A stretch of DNA of 64,000 nucleotides from Apostichopus japonicus (lineage: Eukaryota; Echinodermata; Holothuroidea; Aspidochirotida; Stichopodidae): the NCBI RefSeq assembly GCF_037975245.1, contig NC_092562.1, positions 31,870,554 through 31,934,553 on the forward strand. Reading direction: 5' to 3'. Numbering within the stretch: position 1 is the stretch's first letter; each line of letters starts with the position of its first letter. Both the position numbers and the translations under genes were made by a program. The notes under the pieces were generated by a model that was not told where the DNA came from, made no database searches, and saw only the letters and a list, made by a program, of their open reading frames with translations. This document shows, in pieces, positions 37,301-48,249 of the stretch.

Positions 37301-38278
37301 GTAGCGATGCCAGAGTGGACATGTTGCTAGTCTAAGGAGTGATGCCAGAGTGGACATGTTGCTTGTCTTTGGAGTGATGCCAGAGTGGACATGTTGCTAG
37401 TCTTAGTAGCAAATGCCAGAGTGGACATGTTGCTAGTCTTAGGAGCGATGCCAGAGTGGACATGTTGCTAGTCTAAGGAGTGATGCCAGAGTGGACATGT
37501 TGCTAGTCTTAGGAGTGATGCCAGAATGGACATGTTGCTAGTCAAAGGAGTGATGCCAGAGTGGACATGTTGTTAGTCTTAGGAGTTATGCCAGAGTGTT
37601 GCTAGTCTTAGGAGTGATGCCAGAGTGGACATGTTGCTAGTCTTAGGAGCGATGCCAGAGTGGACATGTTGTTAGTCTTAGGAGCGATGCCAGAATGGAC
37701 ATGTTGCTAGTCTTAGGAGCGATGCCAGAGTGGACATGTTGCTAGTCTTAGGAGCGATGCCAGAGTGGACATGTTGCTAGTCTTAGGAGCGATGCCAGGA
37801 ATGACATGTTGCTAGTCTTAGGAGCGATGCCAGAGTGGACATGTTGTTAGTCTTAGGAGCGATGCCAGAGTGGACATGTTGTTAGTCTTAGGAGCGATGC
37901 CAGAGTGGACATGTTGTTAGTCATAGGAGCGATGCCAGAGTGGACATGTTGTTAGTCTTAGGAGCAATGCCAGAGTGGACATGTTGTTAGTCTTAGGAGC
38001 GATGCTAGAGTGGACATGTTGCTAATTACTTGCTCTTTCATTGACTTTGGTTAACTAAATTAGAATGTCGTTCATACTTCAAACACTTCTTACCTTTAAG
38101 CTATTTCTGCTTATTCTTATATGTTACAAATCTTTCTCCTGAATTTTTGTTACAGATTTTGAGAAGTTTTTTAGACCGGCCTAGACTGTACCAGACAGAC
38201 AAATTCTTTGAAGAATATGAAGAACAGGCCAGAGAGAATTTAAATAGAGAGATATTAAGATTGGAATCTATTGGATGA
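34346..38278 (+). CDS. HD-domain metal-dependent phosphohydrolase-like protein, four exons
   Basis: Coding exons: 34346-34545, 35248-35409, 36088-36226, 38156-38278. Every junction is GT-AG and phases agree, giving 207 residues. The protein has the HD-superfamily metal-binding pattern: YYHTLDH near residue 33, an HD pair in FHDIIYD that is completed only after splicing exons 1 and 2, and a later Asp in FLDLDL. It ends in a LDRPRLY...ARENL region typical of COG4339 (predicted HD phosphohydrolases of about 200 residues). Substrate is unknown for this family, so no reaction is claimed. The start is the first Met after the CCCTTAG acceptor; the in-phase frame from 34238 crosses that acceptor and is rejected. 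An AATAAA lies 118 bases after the stop. Intron 3 is mostly a 35-bp minisatellite. A LINE begins just downstream. Confidence 0.85.
35800..36020. repeat. Degenerate TATACACCATAA repeat in HD gene intron 2
   Basis: About ten decayed copies of a motif of roughly 20 bases, TATACACCATAATATCTCT. Confidence 0.65.
36680..38023. repeat. 35-bp minisatellite, nearly 40 copies, HD gene intron 3
   Basis: The unit is AGTGATGCCAGAGTGGACAT followed by GTTGCTAGTCTTAGG. Variants (CTAAGG, CAAAGG, GTTAG, AGCGATG) alternate and some units have internal deletions, consistent with unequal exchange. It ends about 130 bases before the exon 4 acceptor. Confidence 0.92.
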
Positions 38279-38395
38279 ATCTTTTGATGTGCAACGAGTT
38301 TAACAAAGACATGTACATGTGATCAATACGTATTTGCACCCCTGTCTTTTATACTGCATGTAAAAATACCCACGGATAAGCTGTTGTTCACGAGA

Positions 38396-38401
38396 AATAA
38401 A
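38396..38401 (+). terminator. Poly(A) signal of the HD-domain gene
   Basis: AATAAA lies 118 bases after the TGA stop, directly before LINE-derived sequence starting near 38440. Confidence 0.6.
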
Positions 38402-39150
38402 CTGTAAGTCTAATACATTCTGACTGTAAATATAGAACTTTGTGTTTTAGTTTAGTTTAGTAGAAACAAAAAGGATCAGGGGGAACCCTCAAGTCCCCAT
38501 CAAGGACCATATAGGAGAGAAAAAAAACCTGAAGACACAAACACTCAGACCCGATTACAATGCTTAAATTCCTTGTCAAAGGATTCTTAAACTCATTCAC
38601 ACTACTTGAAACTTTCTCAGGCAAACTGTTCCACTCATTCACAACCCTATTAGAAAAAAAGTTTTGCCGAATAATAATCCTACTTTGTAACTTCTGGAGT
38701 TTAAGACAATGACCTCTGGTACAACTACTGTACTACAGTATGAGCAAACATCTTGAAAACCTGAATCAAGTCACCATGTAACCTCCTTAGCTCCAGTGTG
38801 GTGAGATTCAGCAGCTGTATAACCGCCTATAATAAAGAACACCCTCTAAGGAACTCATCATCCTAGTAGCCCTCCTCTGGACCTTCTCCAGTTCTTCCTT
38901 ATCCTTAGCCCTTAGCAAAATATGGGTTCCACTGAAGCGTGCACAGCATACTCCAGATGAGGCCTAACAAACTGCTTATAAAGCCTAACAACTATGTCCT
39001 CTTTCAGCAAACTGGATCTACTCTTGATCATACCTAAAACCCTATTACCTCTTTTAGCAACTTCAAAACACTGTTTAGAAGGTTACAGAGATGATTTATT
39101 GTAGATACCTAGTTTCTTTCAACAAAGACCTCCTGTAACTTCTAACCAGT

Positions 39151-39284
39151 TGTCGGATCTGTGTCCGTGGATCGACCATATGATGAAATGTAAGGAAGAG
39201 CAAGTTGCTAACTCAAGTTGTCATAACACTTTACTATTCGTTTTTATGCATTATCAATTGATGGCGCTATATCAGTACACTACA
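39151..39284 (-). repeat. 3' LTR of the Ty3/gypsy element
   Basis: It starts TGTCGGATCTG and ends CAGTACACTACA on the plus strand, and is a direct copy of 42487-42626. Confidence 0.8.
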
Positions 39285-39569
39285 TCCCTTTCCTTTTCAG
39301 AATACAGAATTTATGATGTAATTGTAATATCAGAATTGTTTTTCCGCAAACACAGCACACTTGATTATAATGAATTTATGTGACTGTTATGCTTAATGAA
39401 CATTTCTATAAATATATCTTTTCTTGCAAACTGAACAGAATTTTGTTGTAATTTTTGTGTCATAAACAAGTTAGTAACATATATACAAACACTTCAAATG
39501 TTCCTGTCTGGCTTGCAACAATTTAAGTTACATAATCCTCTAAATATTTAGGTGGTTTCTTAACTCTAA

Positions 39570-40535
39570 CTATTCTAAATATTTAGGTGGTTTCTTAACT
39601 CTAACTATTCTTGGACTAGAACATTCTTGTTCCTGACATTCATTACCAGTTGACTCACTTTGACAATTATCAGTATTACTATCTTGATATGGTGTATTTT
39701 CTTCTATGTATTTCTTTGTGACTGGCATTTCGTCTATATTCCACCCTTGTGGAGAACGTACTGTCATTTGAGAGTGAAAATTGTCTACAACCTGAAATGG
39801 TTCTGGGTGGTTTGAAGGTGATAATTTGTTTTGTTTGTCCTGCTTAACAAGAAGTTCGTCACCTGGAACAATTTGGTTCTCTTTAGCATTTCTCTTTAGA
39901 TCACAATAATCTTTAGACTTTTGTTTCATTTCCCTATCTCTATCAGCAACTGTCAAATTCTCAATGTTACCATAAAGTTCTGGCAATCTGGGTCGAATCT
40001 TTCGAATAAACAGAAGTTCGGCCGGACTAACTCCCGTCTTGTACTGTGGGGTGTCGATCGATAGGCAAGAAGAAATTGAATTAACTCAGTTTTCCAATCC
40101 TTCTTTTCTACTTGAGCAATTTTTAATGCCTTTAGGATGGTACTATTCTGCCCTTCTACCTCTCCGTTTGCTTGAGGCCATAGAGGTGTTGTTGTCCTGT
40201 GATTTATGCCACATGCCTCTAAGTAAGAATCATATTCAGCAGAGACAAAATTTGATCCATTGTCTGTTTTTATGGATTCTGGATACCCATCTCTACAGAA
40301 TATGGCTTCAAGTTGTTACCTTAAGAATATCTACTTCAAAGTATCTACTAAAGTAATCAACAATTACAAATAGGTATGACCCATCTGGCAGTGGACCCAT
40401 TAAATCTGCCGCTAGGTGTTGCCAAGGGGAAGAGGGTAGTGGGATTGATTGGACTGGGTCAGGATGTGATGCTAAGCCTACTACCTGACATCCATGACAT
40501 GTCTTGCATTTTAGCTCAATGTCTTTATCAGCGCA
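39570..40535 (-). pseudogene. Ty3/gypsy integrase (broken)
   Basis: Read on the minus strand from 40535 leftward: an H2C2-type zinc-binding segment (CKTCHGCQ), the core with the SDNGSNF motif, the downstream Glu region (PQANGEVEGQN), then the GVSPAELLF and LPELYGN region and a C-terminal domain open for 138 residues to 39570. Frameshifts and a stop break the core. The upstream side is cut by the inserted element 40630-41187. Confidence 0.8.
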
Positions 40536-40629
40536 GGGACACCAAATTTTTGTTCGTAGCCGTTAACGCCTACGAACAAAAATACACCCTGGTGTCCTTC
40601 GTGGGCCAATTCAATTACTTGTTTACGAA

Positions 40630-41187
40630 CAAGGGCGGCGGAACCGGGGGGCACAGGGGGCACGTGCCCCCCCCCCACACTTTTCCTCAGGTTAAAAATG
40701 TGCCCTTTTTCTACATAAAAATTGAGGTGTCTCAAGTTAGAAAGAGGCCAGGGAACCAGAATGAACACTCGGGAAGGGCCGTTTCCGGCTACGCCCCTGA
40801 CTTTTAATGAATTTCTGTGGGTCAAACTCAAAGCTATTTCGAATGAAAAATAATTTGTTAAGATATTAACAAGAAGTAAACTCTAATTCGGAAGATTCCT
40901 ACATTAGCAACTAGCATGATTTCACCTCATTTTGTCTCCAATAAAAAACTTGTTCCTTGTTTCCCAATTTGCACATTGGATATTGCAGTGCTAGTATGCA
41001 TATTTTCCTTGAGGGGGTGGGGGGGGGGGGCGGGACGTTGATGGAGTGATGTGTATACGCAAATAAGTTAATACAATAAGAGATATAAAGGGTACTAAAT
41101 ATAAGGCTGCATCAGTCCAATCGAATTTCTTCAAAGTGCCCTTTGATGTCGGTGCCCCCCAGATTAAAAGTGCTTCCGCCGCCCTTG
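40630..41187. mobile_element. hAT-type element inside the LTR retrotransposon
   Basis: The perfect 13-bp inverted ends are CAAGGGCGGCGGA / TCCGCCGCCCTTG. TTTACGAA lies on both sides (40622-40629 and 41188-41195). It contains a fragment of the shared module (CACTCGGGAAGGGCCGTTTC, about 40766). An overlapping 143-residue frame starting at 40376 is not a gene. Confidence 0.9.
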
Positions 41188-41382
41188 TTTACGAAGTACC
41201 TTTGGCATATTCTATTACCTCTAAGAACTAGTTTGCCTACAACTGCTAGTTCATTTCTAACCATTTTGTATGGTATTGGAATTTGTTCGCAATTTTCCTT
41301 CTACACACACTCCCTTACAAGTGTTAACTCCTCATCCACACTACTTTCGTGTTCTAACTTTTTTGATAGGAATAGCCATTGG

Positions 41383-41642
41383 CATAGGCGTAGGAAGATG
41401 GGAGCTGCAGCCCCCTCCCCCAACCAAACATTTTTGTAAAAATTCGGGCAATATGCTGAGACTTTTTCGGGCACCAATTCGGGCACAAATTGCAATGATA
41501 TGTAGCTAAAGGAAATCAATAGTTACAAAACCGATGCATGCCTATATATGTACATTAACGAAAAAAAAATCGGTTTTATTTTCCGGGCAAGTCGTTACAG
41601 CCCCCCCCCCCCCCCCAATCAAATTGGGCTCCTACGCCTATG
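41383..41642. mobile_element. Short hAT-type MITE inside the LTR retrotransposon
   Basis: It starts CATAGGCGTAGGAAG and ends CTCCTACGCCTATG. GCCATTGG and GCCATTTG flank it (7 of 8). The interior (TTCGGGCAATATGCTGA...) is also found at about 9530-9560. Confidence 0.82.
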
Positions 41643-41699
41643 GCCATTTGGGATGCATTTTTGGCAACAAACTTAATGTGATCTCCAATGTTTACCCTT

Positions 41700-42486
41700 G
41701 GTCCTACTTTGCCTGTTGTTAACCTAGATAGGGCATCTGCAACATTTTCTTTACCAGGTATATACTTAACAGCAAAATGTTATGATTGATGTCGCAACAC
41801 CCACCGTTCAATTCTAGCTGATGGCTTAGATCGCTTAGAATAAATATACTCTAACGGCTTATGATCTGTTAGTAACTCAAAATCTGTACCATATAAGTAA
41901 ATGTGATATCTTTCGCATGCCCATACAAGACCTGCAAGAGCTTTCTTTTCTGTTTGAGAATATCAACGTTCATACGTCGTTTAAGCTTCCACGGGGCTAG
42001 CGTCTGCTAAGTTACCTGCGTTTTTGCATCCTGGTCAAAGTATGCCAGTGTGTCTGTATTTGTAATGCATCTTTTAGGTTTTGGAAAGATTGCTCTTGTT
42101 CTTTCCCCCAAGTGAATATTTAACCCTTTTTGGTGAGCCTCCTTAGCGGCTCAGATATTGTCGCCAAATTCGGAATAAACTTTGAACAATATTGAACTAG
42201 GCCTAAAAAGGTACGCTCTACTGCAGCTGAAGTTGGCCGTCTAGCCTCTTTAACTGCTTCAACCTTTTCATAACTTGGACATATACCATTACCTGACAGT
42301 TTATATCTCATTAACACTAGTTATTTCATTCTAAATTCACACCTATGTTCGTTTAATGTAAATCCAGCTTCTTTGACTCGTTCCAACACTTTCTCAAGTC
42401 TTTGGTCATGTTCCTCCACATCTTTACCGTGCACTATGATATCATCGGATATGATGATATGAGTACCATCCCATCCTCGTCGCCAT
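41700..42486 (-). pseudogene. Ty3/gypsy reverse transcriptase C-terminal half and RNase H
   Basis: The minus-strand frames give ISDDIIVHG (the YxDD active-site box in altered form), then the thumb region with FLGLVQYCSKFIPNLA and an LRRLTKKG end, then RNase H with LLTDHKPLEYIYS. Stops and a frameshift near 42320 break the frame. It abuts the 5' LTR at 42487, so the upstream coding part has been deleted. Confidence 0.8.
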
Positions 42487-42626
42487 TGTAGGATCTGTGG
42501 CCGTGGATAGATAATATGATGAAATGTAAGGAAGAGCCAGTTGCTAAATAAAGTTGTCATAACACTTTACTATTCGCTTTTATGCATTATCCATTCATGA
42601 CGCTATATCAGTATCAGTACACTACA
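42487..42626 (-). repeat. 5' LTR of the Ty3/gypsy element
   Basis: Direct repeat of 39151-39284, with a small CAGTAT expansion near its end. Confidence 0.8.
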
Positions 42627-42915
42627 CCATTAAGAGTGTAGATATACTTTTGGTTACTAGCACCAATATGCATCGCCTTGAATTTATCAATTTTAAAAAA
42701 CATATGCCATCGCTGAGGCAAGGAAAAAACCTTATCCAAATCCATTTGAAATTTCTCAGAATAGCTTTTGGAAGCGACTTGCAATGGACGCATACAGTTT
42801 GGTGTCATCAGCAAACTTCCTGGATGTACACGATTGTATCTCCATCAACGTCATTTATATAGGCAACAAACAACAAAGGACCCAAAAACAGACCCTTGAG
42901 CCCCACTAGTACTGT

Positions 42916-43015
42916 CAGGCGCGGCGGAACGGGAAAATTATGGGGGGGGGGGGGCTAAAGTGTGGAGACTATCAGAGCCGTGATAATATCATTGTACAAT
43001 ATAATTTTGGTTGTT
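42916..43015. mobile_element. End of a hAT-type element (partner end not found)
   Basis: CAGGCGCGGCGGAACGGG followed by AAAATTATGGGG is the inverted form of the right end of the element 61490-62750. It truncates the LINE. No matching end with the flank AGTACTGT was found. Confidence 0.55.
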
Positions 43016-43019
43016 TTAC

Positions 43020-43300
43020 TTTATATTCATTTCATTTCATTTATTTGTTTCCACATTCAAAATATATTACATAAAAATAGAAGAAAATGTATGTGACAAG
43101 TGGAGGAGGTCTGAGAAAGCCGAGGCTCTTACGAGGCAGACCCCCCGTACAAAGACAATAAGAAAAAAATAATAATAATGAACAATGCATGCAATAAAAC
43201 AAAGGTTTCACACACAAATAAACCATGTAACTGTACTTACATTACATAAGATAACATTATACAATTTAAAGAAATATCATATATGTAAAAGACAAAAAAG

Positions 43301-43330
<30 letters not shown>
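43020..43330 (-). mobile_element. Probable non-LTR element 3' tail and an adenine run
   Basis: TTCATTTCATTTCATTTATT at about 43027 is the complement of the (ATGAAATGAAATAA) tail that ends the LINE at 63245. The body to about 43150 holds a few decayed codons. A run of about 35 adenines follows at 43300-43329. Confidence 0.4.
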
Positions 43331-43331
<1 letters not shown>

Positions 43332-45398
43332 AAAAAATATGTTTTACCTTAGCCAACTTAAACTTATCATGATCCAATATAATTGTATGAGACTGAAATG
43401 GACTGAATGAAATACTTTTTTATTAATTGTAATACAATTGTTGTAATACTTTATTATTGTATTACGTTATTATGGTACAAAATCATTCTATGCTACATCT
43501 GTGTGAAAGGGTTACTGAACACAGTAATGAACGCCAGCCTACTTTCCCAGATCTAGGTCACCTTCAGGGACGAACTATAGTCATTTCATATTTGTTCAGT
43601 AGCACCTGGTTCTGCTCTATGCTCAAGGCCCATAATACTATGCACGGATACACAACCCTGCCTGTCTTCATTGATTGAACCAGCCAACGATCGTCATTAG
43701 CGCTCGACAAACAGATAGGTCTAGATACACCAAAAACGAAAATGGCAGCGTATGTTCCAGAAACTGTTTCGAGTGTTCACAGAATCTAACGTTAAACTTA
43801 GGCCTAGGCTAGGTCCGAGTTGGGCACAGTCGCTACTAACATAGGCCTAACAGTAACACTAGCAACAGTCACTGAGGCCTAAGCTATCCTACTCCAACTT
43901 TTCCAAGGCTATACACTAGGCCCACATTTCGTATGTACAGTAAATGGGGTAGCGCCTAGTGGTTAGGCTATGCCTAACGTTAGATGTCGGTACCGTATAG
44001 TCTGCAGGCTCTACTAATACTATATCTAGTATGCCTCATCACTCCTGAGTTCCAGTCCAGAGAGCGTGCTATTGTCACAAGCATGGTCGTGGTTATTTAC
44101 CAATTAATTGGTTAAATAAGGATGTGTCACCCTTGCTTGTAACTCTATCATTGTTGAGCTAAGTAATATTGTGACGTCCATGTTAGCTTCTATGCATTGC
44201 CCTCAATCTAGGGAGAAGATGATAATGATCTCTGAGTCTGACAAACTATCATCTTTACAAGTTAGCCTAGGCCAACATAAACGGTATAGTTTTCTGCATT
44301 AGGAAAGTTTCTCCTATTGGGTTCCATTAAACTGGATTTATGTGCTACCAGTGTCTATACAGTCTTGGTAGTGTGCAAGTGTGTGTGTGAATGTGTGTGA
44401 CGCCCAGCTTGTAAACACAATATCTCAAGATAGGCAACATGGTTACTTTGTATACTTGGCATGTGGATGCATTATACTGAATAGAAGAATCCTGTTGGTT
44501 TGGTGGAGCTCAAACTTTCTCCGAGGTCACCAGAGGTAAAACACTTAAAAACTTGTAAACATGATATCTCTTGATAGGAAGTACAGTATGAATACTTTAA
44601 TACTTGGCATGTTGCTTCATATTGAGTAGAAGAACCCTAGTAATTTAGACTTAACATTTGGATGCATCTTATTGACAAGAAGAAGCCTATAGTTTTTCAT
44701 TGAGGTCAAAGTTCATCTGAGGTCACCAGACATCAAACACTGAAAACCTTTAAAACAAACATGATACTGTATCTTACTGTAGGAAGCATGGATACCCTTC
44801 ATACTGGGAATGTGGATGTGTTTTATTGAATAGAAGAACTCTATTGTTTTTGGTGGAGGTCAAAGGTCATCTGGGTTACAAGGGTTAAGTCTGAAAATCT
44901 TTAAAATGATATCTCATGGTAGGAATCATGGGTATTTCTCATACTTGGGGTGTGGATGCATCACATTGAGTACAATACTGTACCCCTATTGTTTTTGGTG
45001 GAGGTGTGTATTGCCAGGAACATTAGACTGACCTGTGTTTATCATGCCATAGTGTAATTGTACATCAAAATGGTGGTTCAGGACATTTATATGATAAGAG
45101 CTATTTCTAGTGCACAATAGAAGTCTAGTGTAATGAAGTCATTGAAACCTCATTGCATTTTTGCATTCTGCTTACTTTTTCTGATAATTGACAAGCCAGT
45201 TCATTTGTCAAAGAAATGATCGCACATGAGCATTGCCACGAGTCTCTTTCCATTGGTTCAATAAGCACTACTACAGTACAATGCTCATCTTTCTGACATT
45301 CAGTTCAACAAGTTTTGCACTAGGCTAGTATTGCCTAGTGCTTTTGACTGGATGATCAGTTAAATATATATAACTAAACATGCCATCCTAATCCTTAG
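43331..45398. other. Intergenic, possible HSDL2 5' region
   Basis: GGCCTA-rich, promoter-like sequence lies around 43790-44010. From 44480 to 45010 come degenerate copies of the AGGTCA repeat. No exon was confirmed, and the HSDL2 first exon could lie here. Confidence 0.35.
44480..45010. repeat. Degenerate tandem AGGTCA repeat
   Basis: About three to four units of 120-150 bases carry AGGTCA pairs, AAACACTTAAAA, CTTGTAAACATGATATCTC and CTTGGCATGTGGATGCAT. A perfect AGGTCA-A-AGGTCA is at 44857-44869. Confidence 0.6.
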
Positions 45399-45750
45399 GA
45401 GGGCATTGTGGTCAAGTGGTTAAGGCAGTGGACTGGTGATCTAAGGATTACAGGTTCGAGCCCTGGCCAGATCATTGCGTTTTTCCTTGGGCAAGGCACT
45501 TTATCTCCATTGCCTCACTTCACCCAGGTGTATAAATGGGGACTTGCGAGGTAACTTGTAAATATAGTTGCGTGCGCCGGTTTCTGGCTGCACCCTATGG
45601 GAAGTCCCCCGGGGGACACGTTGTTGTGGTGCACTGTGGTGCCCCAGGAGAGATTGATTGAATTGCGCACACTTTGGTGTGTGGGTGTGACAAGTTACCA
45701 ATGACCAAGGCTAATAGCGCCTTTGAACAATTTATGTTGACTTTGTTGAT
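45399..45750 (+). mobile_element. tRNA-derived SINE
   Basis: The head has a perfect pol III A box (TGGTCAAGTGG, 45409-45419) and B box (GGTTCGAGCCC, 45453-45463) spaced as in a tRNA. A conserved body follows (TTGGGCAAGGCACTTTATCT at 45488) and a (TTGATTGAT) tail near 45740. The tRNA-like part would not fold as an intact tRNA, so it is not called a tRNA gene. Confidence 0.88.
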
Positions 45751-48249
45751 TGATTGATCTAACTTATGACGGGATGTAAATATATGCTAAGTAAGCACTT
45801 GGAGAATTCTTATATAACCAACAGTCCTTTGAATTACCGTAGCAATCCTTGTTTGCAGGACCATTGGAGAAAAGGCTTCCACTAATAAGCATCAGCCATT
45901 TATTTGTCTGATTAGTAAAATTGATTTGGGAGTTATGATTGATTACTGATGACTTGAAGAACAAGAATGTCAAATACCATTTTCAAAGCATCTCTTAAAA
46001 AAATGAAGGTCTCTTTTACATACCACCGCCAGAATTGCTCCTGTCTTCTTCAACTTGCTATAGAACTGGCTAAATGTGGTCAAAACGGCCAAAGTTAGAA
46101 TGACACCATCAACACATAATCAAATTTAAAATGAAACCATCAACACAATTATAGTTAGAATGACACCGTCAACACATAACCAAAGTAACAAATGATACCG
46201 TCAACATATAACCACTTATTTCCAAGTTTGCAAACCCCAAGGATAATGGTTAATTGACATTCCACCAAGGCTGGGAATGAGTATTGTTAGTAGTATAAGT
46301 TATGTAATCAAATATAAGTCAACATACACACCTCAAGCAGAGTAGCTTTACTGTCACTCCTCAGAAAAATTGATTCTCAAGTTCTCAACTTAGTATTTAG
46401 GTAATAGATTTTAACATTCTGAATCACTTTATCAAATAAAAGTCATGAATGCATTTCATAATGAAGAAAAGCAAGTTGTACAATCTGCACCGATATACTG
46501 TACCAGAGATTATTCTAGTCTGTTGCTTCTGTGGCGTTATTCTTTTCCTCTTGGCAAAGATTAAACATTGAATCAATGAGGTCTAGGAGCCAAAAGATAA
46601 AAGTAATTTTTTTGCAAAAGTGTGAGAGATAAGCAGACATTGCAGCAGCTTGCAGAGTATAGCAGGAAGGCTGTTCAGAAGTCAGAACACTTTAATAGTG
46701 AATATTTTGTTATTTAATGCAAGTTCTTCTACTTATATCAGAACAACAAGTTTTCAGGAGTAGTTGCTTGTGGAATACTGCAGGACCAACCAGTTCAATC
46801 CATTAATAGCAATTCTAGAAACTGCCAAGAATGAGGAAGCAGGATGAGATAACTGACTATTTCAGCTTCTTTGCTCTGTTTTCTGTCACAGATATCACTG
46901 ATTTAGTGTGATATTGAAGTTCAATTGAGATAATAAGGGTACACATAAGTTGATTAAAGTGGCATGGCATCTGTTGATAACAGATGACTTTTAAGATGAT
47001 TATGAAGAGTGGTTCTATGTGTAGACCTAGCTATATGCAGTTCAAACAAACAAGAGTTATTGCTGATGTCACCATCAATTGTCCCAGAAGAAAGGTTGTC
47101 ACTTTAGTTAATATTTTATTAAGGTAAATGAAAATATTGGAAATTTGAAACAAAAGCCCATACACAATAAGTATTTACACCTTTTTCTTTTCTTTTTTGC
47201 AAAATATCTGTAAAGTTCAAATTTCCCAAAGTTGCTCAAGACTTGTCTGACTATGTTACAGTGTGTGTTGGTGGTGTTCTAGTGTTTGTGTTTGAAACAG
47301 CAGTCAAATAAAAATACAGTCTACAGGGGTCAAAGTTCGAAGAGCTTTATCTGTTTGGTCCATCTAATTACTTCAAACTAGCAAATTAAAGTCAGCAGAG
47401 CTCAAGGGTTGGAATCAGTCAGGTGATCTTAGTAATAATATGTAGCTTAGACAAGACCCACACTGTAGATAACTGTAGATAAGTAGACTGTAGGTAAAAT
47501 CTCATAAGGTGCTGGTGTGTTACAGTATCCAGCTGATGTTAGTGCAATCAAGACTTGAATATATTGATTGGCCCGTCAAATCCCACCTACAGAAGTGTTT
47601 GTAACCTGGAATGAAGACCAGCACTCACTAGTTACCATACAGACCAATTGTGCTCGCTTAATCTCAATATTACAACAGGACAACAGTGCTTTATTTAAGT
47701 CATGCCAACCAAAATGAAAGGGTTTGTATCTTTGACTGTTACTTTTACTGTGCCCACACCATCAAGGTGGCATAGACATGCATGTCACAAAGTGTGTTCT
47801 TTCATATTAGTTTGCTAGTTAATCATATAAGTAAGCATTTGTGACAGTGATAAGCTATTTTAGGAAGAGTTGTCTTTGTGTCTGAAAGGTTAGGGTGTTA
47901 AGCCTTGTTCTGTACAGTGTTTGCATTGTGGTGCACTCTCTCACATTAATAGACAAGTTGCAAGAGACATTGCATGTTTATCACATGAATAGCTTAATTT
48001 GTTTGAATTTGGTAATTAAATGTTAAAATATGAACTATTGATATTTAGATTGCTAACGACCAGCTTTAGTTTTCAGCAACCATACGTACTGTAAGCTACA
48101 GAGTGTGTATCGGTGTGAATATGCTGCTCTCTGCTAAAAGACTTTCTAATCCACTTATTTATTTGAAACAATATGTATAATTCTTGTCGGCCATGGTTTG
48201 TTCTTCATGTACTACTAGTGTAAAACACTTTTATGTCTTTTCCCTACAG
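45751..48249. other. Upstream/intron sequence before HSDL2 exon 2
   Basis: Four decayed ~28-bp units (AATGACACCATCAACACATA) lie at about 46095-46210, related to the array at 48650. The first HSDL2 exon, expected to encode fewer than ten residues, was not identified. No other gene was seen. Confidence 0.35.

Larger units (their letters stand above)
39151..42626 (-). mobile_element. Degenerate Ty3/gypsy LTR retrotransposon
   Basis: Two ~135-bp direct repeats (39151-39284 and 42487-42626), both TGT...ACA, are the LTRs. CCAGT on the left and CCATT on the right form a near-match 5-bp target duplication in the host LINE. Between them on the minus strand run the RT C-terminal half, RNase H, the integrase zinc-finger and core, and the integrase C-terminus. 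gag, protease and the first half of RT are missing: RT joins almost directly to the 5' LTR, so an internal deletion occurred. Two hAT-type elements (40630-41187 and 41383-41642) interrupt it. Confidence 0.85.
38440..42920 (-). mobile_element. LINE (CR1/L2-like) fragment split by an LTR retrotransposon
   Basis: On the minus strand, 42860-42632 encodes part of a reverse transcriptase (DLDKVFSLPQRWHMFF, then an MHIG motif). The remainder continues at 39145-38455 with a VAKRGNRVLGMIKSRS region and the C-terminal MNEWNSLPEKV box. The two halves are separated exactly by the element 39151-42626, and the minus-strand frame resumes after it. Several stops show that it is dead. The 5' part is lost at about 42915. 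Confidence 0.8.

Noticed and set aside
36680-38023. CRISPR-like regularly spaced array
   Set aside because: Units are contiguous with no unique spacers, and the sequence is an intron of a spliced eukaryotic gene. The same applies to the arrays at 14534, 48650 and 59990.
40376-40807. 143-residue plus-strand protein
   Set aside because: It is antisense to the gypsy integrase and runs across the border of an inserted hAT-type element.
45401-45475. Functional tRNA gene
   Set aside because: The A and B boxes are perfect but the acceptor stem does not pair, and the sequence runs on into a SINE body and tail.
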